A stretch of DNA of 64,000 bases from Dyadobacter sp. CY323 (GTDB taxonomy: Bacteria > Bacteroidota > Bacteroidia > Cytophagales > Spirosomataceae), in contig NZ_JAJUXH010000006.1 in NCBI RefSeq assembly GCF_021390245.1, positions 1 to 64,000 of the forward strand. Reading direction: 5' to 3'. Made by a program: the position numbers and the translations under genes. This document shows, piece by piece, positions 17,602 to 27,190 of the stretch. Each line of letters starts with the position of its first letter. Positions within the stretch are counted from its first letter, which is position 1. The notes under the pieces were generated by a model. The model was not told the DNA's origin. It did not search any database and was given only the letters and a program-made list of their open reading frames with translations.

Positions 17602-20600
17602 ATGAAAAAACACCGACACTTGTCCAGGCTACTTTATCGGGTTATGAGAATATCATTTTACCAATTAATAATTGCCTCTTTCTTCGCAGGGATTTCCCTG
17701 GCGAGTCACGTTGGAGCCCAGAATGTACTTTCACAAAAGATTACCATTCAGGTTAACAACCAGGAAATCAAGACGGTACTCAGTAAATTGAACAAGCTGA
17801 CGCAGGTTCGGTTTACTTATAATGCATCCATCCTGAAAACGCAGCAGAAAGTGTCCATTCACGCGGTGGAGCGTCCGCTGGGTGATGTGCTCGACGAACT
17901 GTTCAAGCCGATCAATATTACGTATAGAATTGAGGGAAAGCAGGTTGTATTGGTCAAAAACGCTCCGGAGCCCAGCTCTTCAACGCCTTCACAACTGAAA
18001 GATCCGGCCATAATTGACCGTACGATTTCCGGTAAAGTTTCGGATGAAAAAGGCCAGCCGCTGCCCGGAGTCAGCATTGTGGTGAAAGGGACAAAATCCG
18101 GAACCGCTACAAATACGGAAGGTACATACCAACTAAGCGCCCCGGACGCTGGCGGCGTTCTCACATTTTCTTACGTGGGTTATACCTCTCAGGAAGTGAC
18201 GCTCAGCAGCCAGTCCAACTACGACATAACCATGCAGCCGGACGTCCGCAACCTCGAAATGGTGGTGGTGACAGCACTGGGTATAAAAAGGGACGCAAAA
18301 AAGCTGGGCTACTCCACAGCAACCATTAACACGGAGGAAATTACGACCAATCGCACAACCAACCTTGGTAACAGTTTACAGGGTAAGGTGGCCGGCCTGA
18401 ATGTGACACCTCCTGCGAGCGGCCCGGGCGGTTCCACGAAGATCCGTATACGCGGCCAGTCGTCGTTCGGCGGCAACAACTCCCCGCTCATTATTGTAAA
18501 CGGGATTCCGATCAATAACAGCAGCGTTTCGGCAGGTGGTTCAAATGGGAATGGAACCGGAAACCCTACCGGTGGCTCTTCGGATGCGGGCGACGGTTTG
18601 CAAAGCATTAATCAGGATGATATCGAGTCGATGACGGTGCTGAAAGGTGCAGCTGCCGCGGCATTGTATGGTTTTCGTGCGAAAGATGGCGCGATCATCA
18701 TTACCACTAAAAGCGGCAGCAAAACCACGGGCATCGGCGTCGAACTGAATTCAAATTTCCAGGCGCAGGAAGCATTGGATTACACGGACTTTCAGTATGA
18801 ATACGGGCAAGGTGAATTTGGGAAAAGGCAGACCTCCGTTGCAGAGGCGCAAAGCTCTGGTGTGTTTGCATTCGGTGAAAAAATGGATGGGAAACCAACG
18901 CCGCAATTCGATGGAAGTACTCAACCTTATGTGGCCCACAAAAACCGCATCAAAGACTTTTACCGCACGGGTACCAGCTTTACGAACTCCGTTGCATTAT
19001 CGGGCGGAAATGAGAAAGGCAACTTCCGTCTTTCGTTTGCGAACACGGACGCAACTGCGATCATGCCGAATTCCGATTATCATAAGAAGATTTTCAACCT
19101 CGGTCTGAATTACAAGTTTTCCCCAAAGCTATCGGCGCAGCTTAATGCCAATTATTCCAACGAGTACAACAAGAATCCACCGCAGATCGGTATTCAGGAT
19201 ATGAATGCCAATACGACGATCTACACGCTGGCCACAAGCATTGATCCCGAATGGCTCAAAAACAGGAAGGATGCGAATGGAAATGAAATGCCACTGGCCC
19301 GATTTACAAACCGCAACAATCCATACTGGGTTGCCTACGATCGTTTTGAAAACGTCCGCCGCGACCGGATCTTCGGAAATACTTCACTTAGGTACGATTT
19401 TACGGACTGGCTTTTTGTCCAGGGCCGCATTGGACAGGATTACTACACGCGTCCGTATAACTACAACCGTCCGACCGGAACACGATCGATCGGAGCCGTG
19501 GCAACCGGCTTTAATGGGTATTACTATCAGGATGTAGCAACATTCCGTGAAAGAAACTTAGACATTCTGATTGGTGCTAACCGCACATTCGGCGATTTTG
19601 GCATCGATATTACATTAGGTGGTAATCAAATGCTGCAGGTGAGCGACAACGTTTCTACGGCGGTAACCAATTTTTATGTACGCGACCTGTATACCATCGC
19701 GAATGGCCAGGTGAAAAATCCAAATTACGGGTATAGCAAAAAGAAAGTAAACTCTGTTTACGGCGCAGCTGAGTTTTCCTTCAGAAATTTCCTTTTTGTG
19801 AATGTAACGGGCCGCAACGACTGGTTTTCTACTTTAAACCCGATGTCGAACAGCTACCTCTACCCTTCCGTGAGCGCGAGTTTTGTATTCAGTCAGGCAT
19901 TTCAGAATGCACCTAACTGGCTGAGCTATGGCAAATTGCGCGCTGCCTATGCGGAAGTGGGCGGCGATACGGACCCTTATTCCAATAATTTGTACTACGG
20001 GATCAATGCTAACCCATTCAATGGAACGGCACTCGGAAACTTTCCATCGACTGTCAGCCCGAATGCGAATTTGAGGCCATTAAAAGTGAAAGAAGCAGAA
20101 GTCGGAATCGAAATGAAAACGTTCGATAATCGTCTGAACCTTGATCTTTCATTATACCGTAAGAACACGGTCGACGAAATCCTGAATGTTGACATCTCAA
20201 ATGCTTCCGGATTCAGTCAGACCAAAGTGAATGTGGGTAAACTCCGCAATCAGGGCGTTGAATTCCTTTTGACGATCGTGCCGGTCAGGACGGAAGGCGT
20301 AACCTGGGAAACCGGTTTCAACGGAAGTTACAACATCAGTAAGGTGATCGAACTTGCCCCGGGCCCACCCCGTCAGCCGCGGTTTGACGTTGGTACGGGT
20401 GAATTTTTCGGTACCGTTTCTCACGAAGTCGGCAAACCACTGGCCTCACTGCGCGGATTTGACTATAAAAGGGACGAGCAGGGACGCATCGTTACTTCCG
20501 GAGGTTTGCCGCAGCAAGGCAACCTCACTACTTTCGGAAGTGCCATTCCGAAATGGGTTGGCGCGTGGGTTAATACCATCAACGTCAAAGGAATACGTAT

Positions 20601-21069
20601 AGGAACGCAGATCGATTTTAAGGCAGGCAACACCATTTTGTCTAACTCAAACCTTAACTTCCTGCGTGAAGGACTTTCCAAACCATCCCTGGTCGGGCGG
20701 GAAGGCGGCGTATTGCTTGAAGGTGTTACAGCCGACGGTTCTCCCAATACTCAACGTGTTGAAGCTGAGCAATTTTACACCGCCTACCGGAGCACAAATA
20801 TCGCAGCGCCATTTGTATACAATGGTTCTTTTGTAAGATGGAGAAGCATTACACTCGGCTATGATCTCTCACGTTTTGTGCGCGATAAAACCTTCATCAA
20901 AGGTCTGAGCATTTCAGCCATGTGCAACAATGTGTTTATGATCAAAAAATACATCGATAACCTTGATCCTGAGGCACAAGTATCGGCATCTGACAATTTA
21001 CAGGGCATTGAAACCCACACGCTCCCGACTACCCGGAGCTACGGTCTTAATCTGAATGTGAAATTGTAG
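17602..21069 (+). CDS. SusC/RagA-family TonB-linked transporter with STN signalling domain
   Basis: A 1155-residue outer-membrane transporter with an extra N-terminal signalling module. A signal peptide (residues about 10-38, ending GAQN) is followed by an STN domain (about 45-125, with LSKLNKLTQVRFTYN and DVLDELFKPINITYRI), a carboxypeptidase-regulatory-like domain (about 140-220, PGVSIVVKGTKSGTATN), a plug (about 225-360, LKGAAAAALYGF) and the barrel, ending SYGLNLNVKL. The STN domain should contact the FecR protein encoded upstream, so substrate uptake triggers the ECF sigma factor. SusD follows after about 80 bp. The barrel is complete. Substrate is not evident, but the downstream enzymes suggest sugar acids or related compounds. 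Confidence 0.95.
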   Translation: MKKHRHLSRLLYRVMRISFYQLIIASFFAGISLASHVGAQNVLSQKITIQVNNQEIKTVLSKLNKLTQVRFTYNASILKTQQKVSIHAVERPLGDVLDELFKPINITYRIEGKQVVLVKNAPEPSSSTPSQLKDPAIIDRTISGKVSDEKGQPLPGVSIVVKGTKSGTATNTEGTYQLSAPDAGGVLTFSYVGYTSQEVTLSSQSNYDITMQPDVRNLEMVVVTALGIKRDAKKLGYSTATINTEEITTNRTTNLGNSLQGKVAGLNVTPPASGPGGSTKIRIRGQSSFGGNNSPLIIVNGIPINNSSVSAGGSNGNGTGNPTGGSSDAGDGLQSINQDDIESMTVLKGAAAAALYGFRAKDGAIIITTKSGSKTTGIGVELNSNFQAQEALDYTDFQYEYGQGEFGKRQTSVAEAQSSGVFAFGEKMDGKPTPQFDGSTQPYVAHKNRIKDFYRTGTSFTNSVALSGGNEKGNFRLSFANTDATAIMPNSDYHKKIFNLGLNYKFSPKLSAQLNANYSNEYNKNPPQIGIQDMNANTTIYTLATSIDPEWLKNRKDANGNEMPLARFTNRNNPYWVAYDRFENVRRDRIFGNTSLRYDFTDWLFVQGRIGQDYYTRPYNYNRPTGTRSIGAVATGFNGYYYQDVATFRERNLDILIGANRTFGDFGIDITLGGNQMLQVSDNVSTAVTNFYVRDLYTIANGQVKNPNYGYSKKKVNSVYGAAEFSFRNFLFVNVTGRNDWFSTLNPMSNSYLYPSVSASFVFSQAFQNAPNWLSYGKLRAAYAEVGGDTDPYSNNLYYGINANPFNGTALGNFPSTVSPNANLRPLKVKEAEVGIEMKTFDNRLNLDLSLYRKNTVDEILNVDISNASGFSQTKVNVGKLRNQGVEFLLTIVPVRTEGVTWETGFNGSYNISKVIELAPGPPRQPRFDVGTGEFFGTVSHEVGKPLASLRGFDYKRDEQGRIVTSGGLPQQGNLTTFGSAIPKWVGAWVNTINVKGIRIGTQIDFKAGNTILSNSNLNFLREGLSKPSLVGREGGVLLEGVTADGSPNTQRVEAEQFYTAYRSTNIAAPFVYNGSFVRWRSITLGYDLSRFVRDKTFIKGLSISAMCNNVFMIKKYIDNLDPEAQVSASDNLQGIETHTLPTTRSYGLNLNVKL

Positions 21070-21150
21070 GTGACGATGACGATTGACGAATGATCTTGAC
21101 CATTGACTAATGAATTTAGATTGATTTCCATTGATTTAGACATTGATTTT

Positions 21151-22683
21151 ATGAAAAAAATAGTGATATATGTTACGGCTTTTAGTGTTCTGGCTGGTGC
21201 CAGTTCGTGTGATAATGGCTTTGAAGATGTGAACAAAAACCCGGTCCAAGCCACGAGCGTCGATCCGATCTACTTGTTTTCGAATGCGGAGTTTACCTCA
21301 GCCATCGCGACGCAAAACTACCAGTTGCAGATTGTGCAGCAGATCAATACACCTTATACGGGCGTACTGGAAGGCGGTAATCACAATGCAGTGTCCGACC
21401 CGAATTCGAATGCGAATTTCAATTCCTTATATCTGCAAAACGGCCCGGTGAATCTTTTGACGACAGTTATCGCTCAGACGAAAGACAATCCGGCACGGGT
21501 CAATCTGTACAATATGTCGCGGATCTGGAAGGCGTATGTATTTATGGTTCTGGTAGATACGTATGGTGATGTACCTTATTTTCAGGCTGGCAAAGCATTT
21601 CTGGAAGGCATTAATCTACCAAAATATGACGACCAGAAGCTGATTTACGATGATATCCTCAAAGAACTTTCGGAGGGTACAAAAGCGCTGGACGCAACAA
21701 AAGCCATTGAAAGCGGTGACCTGTTTTTCAAAGGAAATATTGCTCAATGGAAAAAGCTCGGAAACTCACTGCTGCTGAGAGCTGCGATGCGCTATACCAA
21801 AATTGACGTCGCAAAAGCAAAACAGTATGTAACCATTGCGGTGGACCCGGTCAACGGCGGACTGCAGAGTTCCAATGCCGACAATGCATTCATCGCATTC
21901 AACAGCACATTCAACCATCCGCTGGCAAATTATTTCCAGGGAACGGAACGTGGTAATGTGTACCTGGGAAAAGCATTTGTGGATTATCTCAAAACCACCG
22001 CAGATCCGAGATTACGTGTGATCGCCGTGAAATACGAAACGCCCGGCAACCCGATCGCAACCGCCGGGGCGGAAGATACCGCACCCGCTAACCAGGAAGG
22101 AATGCCGTATGGTTACAATGAGTCTACGCTGGCGAATGCGCCCGGATATCCTGGAAAAATCGGTTCTGCATTCAAATACTCGCAGATCAACCGGAAGACG
22201 CTGGGCAAGATCGACGCTCCAGAGTTCTTCATTACCTATTCTCAAACTTCGTTGCTGCTGGCCGAGGCGGTTCAGCGCGGATGGGCAACAGGCGATGTGA
22301 AAGCACTTTATGAGGCGGGCGTAAAAGCACATATGGCTCAACTGGCCACGTATGATGTTTCCGCCACAGTTCCAGCCGCTGCCCAGGACGCATACATTGC
22401 CGCAAATCCATTCGTAGCCGCAAAAGCTCTGGAACAGATCAACACGCAATACTGGATTTCATCCTTTCTGAATGGCTCGGAAGCGTGGGCTAATTTCCGT
22501 CGTAGTGGGTTTCCTGCATTGCCGGTCAACACCTACCCCGGGAAAGATCCTTCGGTGAAAGATTTCATCCGGCGACTGGTATATCCGGTCAGAGAAAGGT
22601 CTGTGAATGAAGCCAATTACAAAGAAGCCGTTGCCCGGATGGGCCCGGATGAACTTGGGACGCCTGTTTTTTGGGATAAATAA
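21151..22683 (+). CDS. SusD/RagB-family outer-membrane lipoprotein
   Basis: A 510-residue lipoprotein partner of the STN-type SusC. I use the ATG at 21151 because it opens a normal signal peptide (KKIVIYVTAFSVLAGASSC, lipidated Cys near residue 20); a longer frame from a TTG at 21103 only adds residues unlike any signal. Typical features are FEDVNKNPVQA at the mature start, WKAYVFMVLVDTYGDVPYFQ, and the conserved C-terminal RLVYPVRERSVNEANY. It is the fourth gene of the sigma/FecR/SusC/SusD series and should sit on the cell surface capping the SusC pore. Confidence 0.93.
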   Translation: MKKIVIYVTAFSVLAGASSCDNGFEDVNKNPVQATSVDPIYLFSNAEFTSAIATQNYQLQIVQQINTPYTGVLEGGNHNAVSDPNSNANFNSLYLQNGPVNLLTTVIAQTKDNPARVNLYNMSRIWKAYVFMVLVDTYGDVPYFQAGKAFLEGINLPKYDDQKLIYDDILKELSEGTKALDATKAIESGDLFFKGNIAQWKKLGNSLLLRAAMRYTKIDVAKAKQYVTIAVDPVNGGLQSSNADNAFIAFNSTFNHPLANYFQGTERGNVYLGKAFVDYLKTTADPRLRVIAVKYETPGNPIATAGAEDTAPANQEGMPYGYNESTLANAPGYPGKIGSAFKYSQINRKTLGKIDAPEFFITYSQTSLLLAEAVQRGWATGDVKALYEAGVKAHMAQLATYDVSATVPAAAQDAYIAANPFVAAKALEQINTQYWISSFLNGSEAWANFRRSGFPALPVNTYPGKDPSVKDFIRRLVYPVRERSVNEANYKEAVARMGPDELGTPVFWDK

Positions 22684-22709
22684 AAATTGTTAACCTTAAT
22701 TTTTCTAGT

Positions 22710-23642
22710 ATGCTTAAACAGAGTTTTATCGCAGGGGCACTTATGCTGCTGGGACTAACGGCCACGGCCCAGTCCATCTCCCCCACCCCTGATCAGATCA
22801 AAGCCTACACGTCCGGCTGGAAGGGTGAACGGTCCGCAGATGGTCGCCCACGTGTTTCCGACGCGATCCTGGCACGTCTGAAAAACATCTCCATGGAAGA
22901 AGCCTGGGGCGTTTTGAGGAATAAAGGGTATCACAACCAGTTCGAGGGAGACTGGCAGCTGATCCACACGGACAGTTCCATGACCGGCCGCGTGGTAACT
23001 GCCCAGTATGTGCCATTAAGACCTGATTTGGCCGATTTGGTAAAAGAAACCGGCAAGAAAGAAGGTCGAGTACAAACCGGTGGTACCAATTCCTGGCCCA
23101 TTGACGTACTGAAAGACGGCGACGTTTACGTGGCCGACGGGTATGGTAAAATTGCCGACGGAACGCTGATCGGCGACAATCTGGGTAATTCCATTTATGC
23201 CAAATCAAAGCGGGGCGTCATATTTTATGGCTCCGTGCGCGATGTGGAGGGTTTGAGTGAGATTAAAGGTTTCAATGCGTGGATGAAAGGTCAGGATCCT
23301 TCCTACATCCAGCAAATGATGCTTTCGAACATCAATACACCCATCCGGATCGGCCGCGCGACCGTTTTGCCGGGCGATGTGGTGCTCGCCAAAAAGTATG
23401 GTACCATCTTCATTCCGGCACATCTGGTTGAAGAACTCGTACTCACATCCGAGGTAACCGCATTGCGCGACGAATTCGGCCATCTGCGGCTCCGGGAAGG
23501 AAAATACACCCCTGGCGAAATCGACACCAAATGGTCGGATACCATTTCAAAGGATTTTTTGAACTGGGTAAACAACTATCCCGGCAAGCTCCCGATGACG
23601 AAGAAGGAGCTTGATGATTATTTGAAAGAAAGGAATTATTAG
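22710..23642 (+). CDS. Secreted RraA-family aldolase/decarboxylase-like protein
   Basis: A 310-residue member of the RraA/HMG-aldolase fold family (metal-dependent aldol cleavage or decarboxylation of 2-oxo acids; some relatives bind RNase E instead). The core is at about 115-260: DVYVADGYGKIADGTLIGDN supplies the metal-site loop, and GVIFYGSVRDVEGL keeps the Arg-Asp pair used for substrate and metal binding in the aldolases. The N-terminus is a clear Sec signal peptide (LMLLGLTATAQS), unusual for the family, so the protein should act in the periplasm. It lies 26 bp after susD and before an enolase-superfamily gene, which favours an enzyme acting on sugar acids over an RNase regulator. The reaction is not determined. 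Confidence 0.8.
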   Translation: MLKQSFIAGALMLLGLTATAQSISPTPDQIKAYTSGWKGERSADGRPRVSDAILARLKNISMEEAWGVLRNKGYHNQFEGDWQLIHTDSSMTGRVVTAQYVPLRPDLADLVKETGKKEGRVQTGGTNSWPIDVLKDGDVYVADGYGKIADGTLIGDNLGNSIYAKSKRGVIFYGSVRDVEGLSEIKGFNAWMKGQDPSYIQQMMLSNINTPIRIGRATVLPGDVVLAKKYGTIFIPAHLVEELVLTSEVTALRDEFGHLRLREGKYTPGEIDTKWSDTISKDFLNWVNNYPGKLPMTKKELDDYLKERNY

Positions 23643-23650
23643 GGGAGCTA

Positions 23651-23857
23651 CCAGCTGTTAGCCGTTAGCTTTTAGCTGTTAGCTGTTAGCCGTTAGCTTT
23701 TAGCTTTTAGCCTTTAGCTTTTAGAAGTAATGGTTGACAGGTAATCCTGGATCTTTACTGATAGCTGATGAACCTTAATCACATTTATTCAAACAATTAA
23801 TTAAAACAAAGGCTAATGGCTAATGGCTAAAAGCTAACAGCCAACAGCCAACAGCCT
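23651..23857. repeat. Heptanucleotide TTAGCNN array with an inverted partner
   Basis: About ten consecutive 7-base units of the form TTAGC plus two bases (TTAGCTG, TTAGCCG, TTAGCTT, TTAGCCT) run from about 23657 to 23724. At 23811-23857 the complementary words (GGCTAAT, AGCTAACAGCC) recur, so the transcript between the RraA-like and enolase-like genes could form a long imperfect hairpin. The gap of about 90 bp between the arrays is AT-rich with no gene. A role as mRNA stabiliser or weak terminator is possible. Confidence 0.8.
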
Positions 23858-23874
23858 TTTCAACCAACTTCCCA

Positions 23875-25359
23875 ATGAAAGAAATCTTAAAACAAATCAT
23901 TGCCTCCAACAAAGAAGTCGAAAAAGCTGAAAAAGCGGCTGCTTTGGCAGAAATTAACAACCAGACTACCAAAGACAGTCGCCGGAATTTTCTTCGGAAG
24001 ACTGCCGTTGGCGGGATTGCATTAGGTGGATTTATGTCAATGTCGACGGAAGATACCATTGCGCAGGCTACTTCCAAAGTAAACCGCGCTTCAAAACCTT
24101 CGGAGTTGAAAATCACGGATTTGCGCTATGCGATTGTCCAAAATGTGGGCCGGACACCGATCATCCGCATTGATACCAATCAGGGGATTTATGGTTTGGG
24201 AGAAGTTCGCGACGGTGCCGACGAGCGGTATGCATTGTTTTTGAAAGCACATTTGATTGGTCAAAATCCGTGTAATGTGGAAATGCTTTTTAAATCCATT
24301 AAGCAGTTTGGCTATCATGGTCGTCAGGCTGGTGGTGTTTGCGGGGTTGAAATGGCACTTTGGGACCTCTGCGGAAAAGCTTACGGTGTGCCCTGCTGGC
24401 AGCTGCTCGGCGGAAGGTACCGCGACAAAGTAAGGTTGTACGCGGACACGCCGGAGTCGGACAACCTGGATGAATTTAAACAAAAAATCAGGTTCCGGAC
24501 GCAGGATCAAGGGTATACCTGGCTAAAAATGGATGTGTCGATCGGGATGCTGCGAAATAAGGAAGGCAGTGTGGTGAATAACAAGGTCTGGGGAGGCGGC
24601 TTTTCACAATGGGCCGGCGATTACCATTCCTATGCCAATACCAAACATCCATTCACTGCGATTCAGATCACGCCGAAAGGATTGGATGAAATGGCGAAAG
24701 TGGTGGAAGATGTCCGCAGCGTAGTAGGTTACGAAATCCCATTATCCACCGATCATTACGGCCATTTTGACCTAAATAACGGCATTCGTCTGGGAAAAGC
24801 ATTGGACAAATACCGTCTGGCGTGGTTCGAAGATATGGTACCCTGGGAATATACGGATCAATGGAAAACGATTTCAGATGCATTGGAAACCCCGACTTTG
24901 ACGGGAGAAGACATTTACCTGAAAGAAGGTTTTAAAGCATTGATTGAAAAACGCGCCGTCGATATCATCCACCCGGATCTGGCATCTTCCGGCGGACTTT
25001 TGGAAACCAAAAGAATTGGAGATTACGCCGAAGATAACGGTATTGCGATGGCCATGCACTTCGCCGGAACGCCGGTGAGTTTCATGGCGAACGTCCATTG
25101 CGCGGCAGCAACCCAGAATTTCCTTGCATTGGAACACCATTCAGTAGATGTACCCTGGTGGGAAAGCTTGGTAAAAACCACCGACGGCCGCAAGCTCATC
25201 GACAAAGGTTACGCGCCGGTACCTCTGGAAGCTCCGGGCCTGGGCATCGAGCTGGTAGATGAAGAGGTGAAAAAGCACCTTCATCCGAAGGATAAAAGCT
25301 TCTTCGCCCCTACTCCGGATTGGAATGAAAAGCGGTCGCATGATAGGTTGTGGAGTTAA
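23875..25359 (+). CDS. Tat-exported enolase-superfamily (MR/MLE) dehydratase-like enzyme
   Basis: A 494-residue mandelate racemase/muconate lactonizing family protein, probably a sugar-acid dehydratase. A leader of about 35 residues precedes a twin-arginine signal (SRRNFLRKTAVGG), so it should be exported folded. The N-terminal capping domain follows (about 80-205). The barrel carries the magnesium ligands as Asp in LSTDHYGHFD, Glu in AWFEDMVPWEY and Glu in LTGEDIYL, and a catalytic-type His in AMAMHFAGTPV. The gene closes the ECF/FecR/SusCD/RraA series and may form the intermediate that the RraA-like protein cleaves. Substrate specificity cannot be read from the sequence. Confidence 0.88.
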   Translation: MKEILKQIIASNKEVEKAEKAAALAEINNQTTKDSRRNFLRKTAVGGIALGGFMSMSTEDTIAQATSKVNRASKPSELKITDLRYAIVQNVGRTPIIRIDTNQGIYGLGEVRDGADERYALFLKAHLIGQNPCNVEMLFKSIKQFGYHGRQAGGVCGVEMALWDLCGKAYGVPCWQLLGGRYRDKVRLYADTPESDNLDEFKQKIRFRTQDQGYTWLKMDVSIGMLRNKEGSVVNNKVWGGGFSQWAGDYHSYANTKHPFTAIQITPKGLDEMAKVVEDVRSVVGYEIPLSTDHYGHFDLNNGIRLGKALDKYRLAWFEDMVPWEYTDQWKTISDALETPTLTGEDIYLKEGFKALIEKRAVDIIHPDLASSGGLLETKRIGDYAEDNGIAMAMHFAGTPVSFMANVHCAAATQNFLALEHHSVDVPWWESLVKTTDGRKLIDKGYAPVPLEAPGLGIELVDEEVKKHLHPKDKSFFAPTPDWNEKRSHDRLWS

Positions 25360-25466
25360 ATCGAAGAAATAAGAGGCTGTCTCAAAATGAGGCAGTCTTT
25401 TTGCTTTTTATTGGTTGCATAAAATCCTTGAATTGATTATCTTTAGATATAAGCAATTCAGCGAAA

Positions 25467-27045
25467 ATGGCCCGCAGACAACCTTCTTTTAAACCTTACC
25501 ATCAGCAGCAATTGATGCTGCTTCCGCCCAGTATTGACGATCTGGTTCCCAAAGGGCACATTGTTCGTGTGGTCGATGATGTGATCAACCGGATTAATTT
25601 GGAACCGCTCAATGCAGCTTACCATATGGCGGGCTCTGCGGGCTATCATCCCCAAATGCTTTTGAAAGTGCTTGTATTTGGCTATATGAGCAACATTTAT
25701 TCTAGCAGGAAGCTGGAAGCAGCATGTAAGGAGAGCATTTATTTTATCGGGGCCGCCCGGCGGTTTTTGAGCTCGATGAGCTTTCCTGACCATAATACAA
25801 TTAACCGGTTCCGGGGCGTGCGTTTGAAGGATACGTTCAGGACAATTTTCGAGCAAGTGGTCAGTTTGCTCGCCCAGGAAGGTTATTTAAGTATTGAAGA
25901 GGTCTTTACCGACGGGACCAAAATTGAGGCCAATGCCAATAAATACACTTTTGTTTGGAAGAAGGCCGGGCCGCGTAGGCGATTGCCACCAACAAAGAAA
26001 AGATGAAGAAGCAGTTAGCTGATATCTGGGCGTATGCGCAGAGCGTGGCTGCCAGCGAGGACAACTTGCCCGAGCCGCCAGACCTGACTACCATCAACAA
26101 AGAGAAAGTGCAGGATGCGGTCGATACACTTAACCAAGTGCTTGGCAAAAAAGAGAACATCGACAAGAAAATGAAGGCAAGCTAGGCTATGTGACCAAAC
26201 ACTATCCGGCCAATATTGCCCGTTATGAGAAACAGGAAGCCATTTTGGGTGAACGTAATTCTTACAGCAAGACTGATCCTGACGCTACGTTCATGAAGCT
26301 AAAAGAGGACCATATGCGCAACGGTCAGCTCAAACCAGCCTACAATGTGCAAATATCAACCTCGAATCAGTTCATCGTAAATCGCCGGGCGACCCCGTAC
26401 TCCATTCATCCTAATCCGACTGACACCAACACACTGGCGGGGCACCTTGAACAGCATGAAAAGAGTTTCGGCTCTGCCCCAAAATCGCTGACAGCCGACG
26501 CTGGTTACGGTTCAGAAGAGAACTATACATTGCTAGAAGAAAAGAATGTAACTGCTTTTGTGAAATATGGCCTTTTTGACAAAAGCTAGAACCGCTCTTT
26601 TAACAAAAAACATCCCTTTGCAGCGGACAAACTTTATTATAATCACAAGCAAGACCATTATATCTGTCCGATGGGCCAGAAAATGGATTACATAGGCGAC
26701 CGTACCAGAAAAACAACGACTGGTTTTGAGCAAACCGTAAGGCTCTACAAAGCCAAAAACTGCCAGAACTGTCCTTTGAACGGGGCCTGTCACAAGTCGC
26801 AAAGCGACCGGATCATTCAAGTCAACGTCAACCTGGAAAGACAAAAGCAGCAGGCAGACCAGCTGCTAAAAAGTGAAGAAGGGATTGCCAGGCGAAAGAA
26901 GCGGTGCTTCGATGTCGAGCCTGTTTTTGGCAACATAAAAAACAACCACGGCTTCCGCAGGTTCATGCTTCGTGGGACACAAAAGGTCGAAATCGAGTGG
27001 GGATTGATCGCAATAGCCCAAAATCTAAGGAAAAGGGCAGCCTAA
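25467..27045 (+). pseudogene. IS1182-family transposase, broken by two frameshifts and a stop
   Basis: A DDE transposase that once read continuously. The first part (25467 to about 25980) has the SFKPYHQQQLMLLPPSIDDL start, the GYHPQMLLKVLVFGY and FPDHNTINRFR segments, and the first Asp in VFTDGTKIEAN. Reading then shifts near 25980 to the frame giving ATNKEKMKKQLADIW, shifts again near 26180 to the frame giving [20 protein letters not shown], and meets an in-frame TAG at 26587 (probably once CAG) before the C-terminal part (SFNKKHPF, CQNCPLNGACHKSQ, EPVFGNIKNNHGFRRF). Short GC-rich insertions seem to lie near 25973 and 26389. The element should be unable to move by itself. Confidence 0.88.
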
Positions 27046-27060
27046 GAAGGGCTGTTTTTT
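27038..27060 (+). terminator. Terminator at the transposase stop
   Basis: CAGCC (27038-27042) pairs with GGCTG (27049-27053) and is followed by seven T residues; the stem overlaps the stop codon of the transposase frame. Confidence 0.65.
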
Positions 27061-27134
27061 AGAAATAGATAAATAAGGCCTGTTAGCTTTTGACAAAGAA
27101 TATTGATTGTAAATTCTTCATTCATCAAATTAAA

Positions 27135-27177
27135 ATAAGAGGGTGCCTCAGTTTTAAAAATGAGACACCCTCTTATT
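27135..27177. terminator. Palindromic IS right end, probable terminator of the C1q-like gene
   Basis: A near-perfect hairpin (AATAAGAGGGTG...CACCCTCTTATT) ends 13 bp beyond the stop codon of the minus-strand gene at 27191 and is the right terminal repeat of the insertion sequence. On the minus strand it is followed by a T-rich stretch, so it can end that gene's transcript. Confidence 0.65.
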
Positions 27178-27190
27178 TTATTATAAATCT

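Larger units (their letters stand above)
25368..27177 (+). mobile_element. Decayed IS1182-type insertion sequence
   Basis: Bounded by matching ends: AATAAGAGGCTGTCTCA at 25368-25384 on the plus strand and AATAAGAGGGTGTCTCA read inward on the minus strand from 27177. Each end also contains the inner word TGAGGCA, so each terminal repeat folds on itself and resembles a terminator. Inside is one broken transposase gene. It landed between two complete genes and interrupts nothing. I see no clear target-site duplication in the flanks. The family call rests on the transposase. Confidence 0.8.

Noticed and set aside
22710..23642. RraA-like protein as a regulator of RNase E
   Set aside because: It has a secretion signal and keeps the aldolase Arg-Asp pair, which fits an enzyme outside the cytoplasm.
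23651..23857. Regular repeats that might be read as a CRISPR array
   Set aside because: Units are 7 bases with no spacers, and no cas genes are present.
25960..26200. Programmed frameshifting in the transposase
   Set aside because: Two shifts at sites without a slippery run plus an in-frame TAG fit decay better.
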